From the NCBI GenBank assembly GCA_946479515.1, contig CAMLGF010000041.1:1-32037 (forward strand): a stretch of DNA of 32,037 bases, read 5' to 3'. A program made the translations under genes and the position numbers. This document shows positions 28,534 to 32,037 of the stretch, in pieces (the first letter of the stretch is position 1; the number at the start of each line of letters is the position of its first letter). The stretch is from an uncultured Pseudomonadota bacterium (lineage in GTDB: Bacteria; Pseudomonadota; Gammaproteobacteria; Steroidobacterales; Steroidobacteraceae). The notes below the pieces were generated by a model, which saw only the letters and a list, made by a program, of their open reading frames with translations, made no database searches and had not been told where the DNA came from.

Positions 28534-30321
28534 ATGAGCAAAGAATACGAATTCATCGATCACACCTACGACGTCGTGGTCGTGGGCGCGGGCGGCGCGG
28601 GGCTGCGCGCAACGCTCGGCTTGGCCGAGGCGGGCCTGTCGACCGCCTGCATCACCAAGGTGTTCCCGACGCGCTCGCACACGGTGGCTGCGCAGGGTGG
28701 CATTTCCGCCGCGCTCGGCAACATGGGCGAGGACGACTGGCGTTTCCATTTCTACGACACCATCAAGGGCTCGGACTGGCTCGGCGATCAGGACGCCATC
28801 GAGTTCATGTGCAAGGAGGCGCCGGCCGCGGTCATCGAACTCGAGCACTACGGAGTGCCGTTCTCGCGCACCGACGACGGCCGCATCTACCAGCGACCCT
28901 TCGGCGGCATGACCACGCACTACGGCAAGGGTACGGCGCATCGCACCTGCGCGGCGGCGGACCGCACCGGCCATGCCATGCTGCATACGCTGTATCAGCA
29001 GTCGATCAAGAACAACGCCGAGTTCTACATCGAATACTTCGCGCTCGATCTCATCATGCAGGACGGTGCCTGCCGCGGCGTGGTGGCGCTCGACATGGCC
29101 ACGGGACGCCTGCATCGCTTTCGCGCGCAGACCGTGATTCTGGCCACCGGCGGCTACGGGCGCGCGTATTTCTCGTGCACGTCGGCGCATACCTGCACGG
29201 GTGACGGCGGCGGCATGGCATTGCGCGCCGGCCTGCCCCTGCAGGACATGGAGTTCGTGCAGTTCCATCCCACGGGCATCTATGGCTCGGGCTGCCTCAT
29301 CACCGAAGGTTCGCGCGGCGAGGGTGGCTACCTCACCAATTCCGAAGGCGAGCGCTTCATGGAGCGCTACGCGCCGAACGCCAAAGACCTCGCCTCGCGC
29401 GACGTGGTGTCGCGTTCGATGACCATCGAGATCCGCGAAGGCCGTGGCGTGGGCAAGCAGAAGGACCACATCCACCTGCACCTCGAGCATCTCGGCCCCG
29501 ACGTCATCCATGCGCGCCTGCCGGGCATTGCCGAGACCGCGCGCATCTTCGCGGGCGTGGACGTGAACAAGGACCCGATCCCCGTCCTACCCACCGTCCA
29601 CTACAACATGGGTGGAATCCCCTGCAACGTGCACGGCGAAGTGGTCACGCTCAAGGACGGCAATCCCGACACCGTGGTGCCGGGCCTCATGGCCGTGGGC
29701 GAGGCCGCCTGCGTGTCCGTGCATGGAGCGAACCGGCTTGGCTCGAACTCGCTGCTCGATCTCGTGGTGTTCGGCCGCGAAGCGGGTCGCCACGCGGCGA
29801 CCGTCAACAAGCCGGGCCAGAAGCAGGCGCCGTTGCCCGCCGATGCGGGCGAGTCCGCCGTGGCGCGGCTCGACCGGTTGCGCAATGCCCGGGGCTCGCG
29901 CAGCACCGCCGAGATCCGGCTGGAGATGCAGAAGATCATGCAGCGCGATGCCGCCGTGTTCCGCACCGGCAGCTCGCTGAAGGAAGGCGTGGACGCGCTC
30001 GCGCGGACGCACGCATCTTTTGCCGACGTAAGCGTCGCCGACCGCAGTCTCATCTGGAACACCGACCTCGTCGAGACCCTCGAGCTGGACAATCTGCTGG
30101 GCCAGGCCACCGCCACGATAGTTTCCGCCGGGAATCGCACGGAATCCCGCGGCGCGCATGCGCGCGAGGATTTCAAGGATCGCGACGACGCGAACTGGCA
30201 GAAGCACACCCTGTGCTGGGTGGACGAGCGCGGCAGGACGCGCATCGAATACCGCCCGGTGCACATGAACACGCTCACGCAGGACGTCGAGCCGATCCCG
30301 CCCAAGGCGCGGACCTACTGA
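28534..30321 (+). CDS. sdhA: Succinate dehydrogenase flavoprotein subunit
   Basis: SdhA oxidises succinate to fumarate and holds covalently bound FAD on the cytoplasmic side of complex II. The 595-residue protein has the Rossmann dinucleotide motif [12 protein letters not shown] (15-26), the flavin-linking histidine in [12 protein letters not shown] (His49), and substrate-site segments [11 protein letters not shown] and [19 protein letters not shown]. The C-terminal helical domain ends [10 protein letters not shown], standard for the family. ATG 28534 lies five bases after the sdhD stop. Flavinylation normally needs SdhE, encoded two genes downstream. Confidence 0.99.
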   Translation: MSKEYEFIDHTYDVVVVGAGGAGLRATLGLAEAGLSTACITKVFPTRSHTVAAQGGISAALGNMGEDDWRFHFYDTIKGSDWLGDQDAIEFMCKEAPAAVIELEHYGVPFSRTDDGRIYQRPFGGMTTHYGKGTAHRTCAAADRTGHAMLHTLYQQSIKNNAEFYIEYFALDLIMQDGACRGVVALDMATGRLHRFRAQTVILATGGYGRAYFSCTSAHTCTGDGGGMALRAGLPLQDMEFVQFHPTGIYGSGCLITEGSRGEGGYLTNSEGERFMERYAPNAKDLASRDVVSRSMTIEIREGRGVGKQKDHIHLHLEHLGPDVIHARLPGIAETARIFAGVDVNKDPIPVLPTVHYNMGGIPCNVHGEVVTLKDGNPDTVVPGLMAVGEAACVSVHGANRLGSNSLLDLVVFGREAGRHAATVNKPGQKQAPLPADAGESAVARLDRLRNARGSRSTAEIRLEMQKIMQRDAAVFRTGSSLKEGVDALARTHASFADVSVADRSLIWNTDLVETLELDNLLGQATATIVSAGNRTESRGAHAREDFKDRDDANWQKHTLCWVDERGRTRIEYRPVHMNTLTQDVEPIPPKARTY

Positions 30322-30334
30322 CGAGCAGCTACCG

Positions 30335-31123
30335 ATGGTTGAACTCACGCTTCCCGCCAATTCGAAGATCGACAGGTCCGCCGGCAAGACGCACCGCGCG
30401 CCGGCCGGTGCGAAGAACGTCCGCAAGTTCGTCATCTACCGCTTCGATCCGGATTCCGGCGCCAATCCGCGCATGGATACCTATGAACTCGACATGGACG
30501 CCTGCGGTCCCATGGTTCTCGACGCGCTCATCAAGATCAAGAACGAGATCGATTCCACGCTGACCTTCCGCCGCTCCTGTCGCGAGGGCATCTGCGGCAG
30601 CTGCGCCATGAACATCGGCGGCACCAACACGCTGGCCTGTACCAAGGCCTGTGACGACGTGAAGGGCGACGTGAAGATCTATCCACTGCCGCACATGCCG
30701 GTGGTGAAGGATCTGGTGCCCGATCTCACGCAGTTCTATGCGCAGTACGCCGCGGTGAAACCCTGGTTGCAGGCGCGCACGCCGGCGCCGCCGGATCGCG
30801 AGCGCCCGCAGTCGAAGCAGGACCAGGAAAAGATCGACCGGCCTTCGGCCTGCATCCTGTGCGCCTGCTGCAGTACCTCCTGCCCCAGCTACTGGTGGAA
30901 CAGCGACCGCTACCTCGGGCCGGCGGCATTGCTGGCCGCGTATCGCTGGATCGTCGATTCGCGCGACGAGGCCACGGGCGAACGGCTCGATGATCTCGAG
31001 GATCCGTTCCGCCTCTATCGCTGCCACACCATCATGAATTGCACCGAGGCCTGCCCCAAGGACCTCAACCCGGCGAAGGCCATTGCCGAGATCAAGAAGA
31101 TGATGGTGGAGCGCCAGCATTGA
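30335..31123 (+). CDS. sdhB: Succinate dehydrogenase iron-sulfur subunit
   Basis: SdhB carries the electron chain of three iron-sulfur clusters between SdhA and the membrane anchors. The 262-residue protein has the [2Fe-2S] motif [10 protein letters not shown] (Cys82, 87, 90) with a fourth cysteine at 102, then [11 protein letters not shown] (173, 176, 179, 183) and [11 protein letters not shown] (230, 236, 240) for the [4Fe-4S] and [3Fe-4S] clusters. The N-terminal extension of about 27 residues is basic and somewhat longer than in E. coli. ATG 30335 lies 13 bases after sdhA. Identity is secure. Confidence 0.99.
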   Translation: MVELTLPANSKIDRSAGKTHRAPAGAKNVRKFVIYRFDPDSGANPRMDTYELDMDACGPMVLDALIKIKNEIDSTLTFRRSCREGICGSCAMNIGGTNTLACTKACDDVKGDVKIYPLPHMPVVKDLVPDLTQFYAQYAAVKPWLQARTPAPPDRERPQSKQDQEKIDRPSACILCACCSTSCPSYWWNSDRYLGPAALLAAYRWIVDSRDEATGERLDDLEDPFRLYRCHTIMNCTEACPKDLNPAKAIAEIKKMMVERQH

Positions 31124-31137
31124 ACCCGGCATCGGTC

Positions 31138-31452
31138 GTGGCAAAGTCGCCTTTGGACGGCACGGACGGCGGCCCCTCTGGCGATAAATGCACGGCGCCG
31201 TTTGCCCCGGTGCCACGCGAGCACCTGGGAATTCTCGAGTGGCGTTGCCGCCGCGGCATGAAGGAACTGGACCTGCTGCTGGTGCGCTACCTGCGCACCT
31301 CTTATGCCTCGGCGCCGGAGTCGGAACGCGCCGCGTTCGCACAGTTTCTCGAGTTGCCCGATCCGCAGATCGCCCGGTATCTCGTCTGGGGCGATGTCCC
31401 CACCGATCCCCGCCAGGCGGCACTCTGCGGCCGCATCCTCGTACCGGCTTGA
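31138..31452 (+). CDS. sdhE: Succinate dehydrogenase flavinylation factor SdhE
   Basis: SdhE promotes covalent FAD attachment to SdhA. The conserved motif EWRCRRGMKELDLLL (RGxxE) is followed by FLELPDPQIARYLVWGDVPTDP, the normal SdhE helical pattern, and the C-terminus is intact. The start is uncertain. GTG 31138 gives 104 residues with a non-conserved, Gly/Asp-rich head. GTG 31210 would give an 80-residue protein of the usual size. TTG 31120 would overlap the sdhB stop. None has a good Shine-Dalgarno; I list 31138 as a middle choice. Family identity is strong from the RGxxE region and context. Confidence 0.92.
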   Translation: MAKSPLDGTDGGPSGDKCTAPFAPVPREHLGILEWRCRRGMKELDLLLVRYLRTSYASAPESERAAFAQFLELPDPQIARYLVWGDVPTDPRQAALCGRILVPA

Positions 31453-31918
31453 GATCATCCCGTCGTGGCGGCTGGCCGTGGGATGGGCGGCCTGGCTGTG
31501 CGTTGCCAGCCTGTTGGCGCTTCACTGCGCCTTGCCGTGGCCGATCCGGCTCTCGGTCGCTCTGCTCTTGCCGGGCGCGGCAGCGGCGACCCTCTGGCGC
31601 TGCATCCTGCTCAAGGGCGCGCGCGCCGTACGGCTGGTGGAATGGGCGGGAGCCGCGGACGATTGTCACGTCTGCGTGGGACCGGAGCGGCAGCGCCTGC
31701 GCGCGAAGCCCCAGGGCTGCTGGCGCCATGGCGCCCTGTGGCTGTTGCGGTTCCAGAGCCCCGAGGGGCTGTTTCAGGTGCTGGTGGACGCCCGATACCA
31801 GAACGCTCGGGCGATGCGGCGGCTCGCCAGGCACCTGCTCTCGGTGCCGGGTTGCGCGCCAGGCGGTCCGCCGGACGCGTGGCGGCGGCAAGCTGATACC
31901 ATGCCGCCCAAGGTTTGA
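31394..31918 (+). CDS. YgfX/CptA-like membrane protein
   Basis: This 174-residue protein has the YgfX pattern. A short head is followed by SYRLEIIPSWR (a conserved S-x-Y-R-L-E-like segment before the first membrane helix), two membrane segments (about 27-46 and 51-69), and a soluble C-terminal part with GALWLLRFQSPEGLFQVLVD. In E. coli, ygfX lies next to sdhE. ATG 31394 is the only ordinary start that includes the YRLE segment, and it overlaps sdhE by 59 bases, so the true start may be non-standard. Function is debated (membrane protein, suggested toxin in E. coli). It is the last complete gene of the sdh cluster. Confidence 0.82.
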   Translation: MSPPIPARRHSAAASSYRLEIIPSWRLAVGWAAWLCVASLLALHCALPWPIRLSVALLLPGAAAATLWRCILLKGARAVRLVEWAGAADDCHVCVGPERQRLRAKPQGCWRHGALWLLRFQSPEGLFQVLVDARYQNARAMRRLARHLLSVPGCAPGGPPDAWRRQADTMPPKV

Positions 31919-31968
31919 AGTGCATCACGTACCTTTCAAAATCATTCTATTAGCCGCGCCCCGGTCGC

Positions 31969-31995
31969 GAACTTTCGTGGGCGTTCAGGGTCTAT
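31969..31995 (+). promoter_or_regulatory. Sigma-E (RpoE)-type promoter
   Basis: GAACTT (31969-31974) is separated by 16 bases from TCTAT (31991-31995). This matches the sigma-E consensus GGAACTT, N15-17, TCTRA closely. It lies about 30 bases before the putative GTG start at 32024, with AAGGAG (32004-32009) between. It is a typical autoregulatory position if the next gene is rpoE. Confidence 0.7.
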
Positions 31996-32023
31996 TCAGC
32001 TCGCAAGGAGCCGGGGTGCTCCT

Positions 32024-32037
32024 GTGACGACGGAAGA
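32024..32037 (+). CDS. Start of a gene cut by the window end, possibly RNA polymerase sigma-E factor
   Basis: Only GTG ACG ACG GAA is visible (M-T-T-E), so the product cannot be read. The GTG lies 14 bases after AAGGAG, a little far. The sigma-E-type promoter upstream and the sdhE-ygfX neighbourhood, which precedes nadB or rpoE in relatives, suggest rpoE. This is inference from context only. Confidence 0.35.

Overview
The window is a high-GC, densely packed chromosomal segment from a gammaproteobacterium. The backbone order pyrG-kdsA-eno ... ftsB-ispD-ispF-truD ... surE-pcm is the one long known from Pseudomonas, Xanthomonas and relatives. The block rpfE-like gene-recJ-prfB-lysS recalls the Xanthomonas rpf neighbourhood, and KdsA, the Mth938-like protein and the SDHAF4/DUF1674 gene also point towards the Xanthomonadales/Nevskiales/Steroidobacterales side of the class. 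That placement is inferred from gene order and remembered protein sequences, not from a database search. I see no rRNA, tRNA, CRISPR array, transposase or phage gene.

Layout. 1-4520: 5'-truncated pyrG, a CPBP-type membrane protein whose active-site glutamate pair reads Gln-Glu, then kdsA and eno, which overlap by 4 bases. 4521-12780: an accessory stretch splitting the usual eno-ftsB neighbourhood. It holds an exported ExbD-like small protein, a Nudix-fold protein with a degenerate Nudix box, a VOC protein, an exported two-domain M16 metallopeptidase and an exported DUF2059 protein. On the minus strand it holds a Phd/VapC toxin-antitoxin pair followed by a 907-residue rhomboid fusion. 12781-16288: ftsB, ispD, ispF, truD and a delta3,delta2-enoyl-CoA isomerase-like gene. 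16269-18303: an Smr-domain gene (minus), surE and pcm. 18304-18697: the only long gene-free stretch, AT-richer than its surroundings. Where related genomes usually carry nlpD and rpoS, it holds a strong, unexplained inverted repeat of about 39 bp. 18698-24976: a Mth938-like gene diverging from an rpfE-like gene over 20 bp, then recJ, a GNAT acetyltransferase, prfB with its programmed +1 frameshift, and lysS. 24980-26771: murI and an alpha/beta-hydrolase-fold protein lacking the nucleophile serine. 26774-31918: a succinate dehydrogenase locus with its maturation genes (ygfZ divergent; SDHAF4, sdhC, sdhD, sdhA, sdhB, sdhE, ygfX-like). 31919-32037: a convincing sigma-E-type promoter leading into a gene cut by the window end, possibly rpoE.

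The backbone is housekeeping: CTP, Kdo and isoprenoid precursor synthesis, glycolysis, cell division, pseudouridylation, translation termination and lysyl-tRNA charging, peptidoglycan D-glutamate, and complex II. Adjacent genes are often translationally coupled (ATGA or GTGA overlaps). A recurring theme is proteins that keep a fold but have lost canonical catalytic residues (CPBP, Nudix, VOC, alpha/beta hydrolase, possibly VapC). A second theme is genes with no visible Shine-Dalgarno and a -10-like hexamer 7-15 bases before the start codon, suggesting leaderless mRNAs.

The items I consider most worth following are the palindromic element at 18484-18664, the rhomboid fusion, the four-unit TTAGT repeat between the antitoxin and ftsB, the SDH maturation cluster, and the sigma-E-type promoter at the right edge. 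None of these is shown to be a new system by sequence alone.
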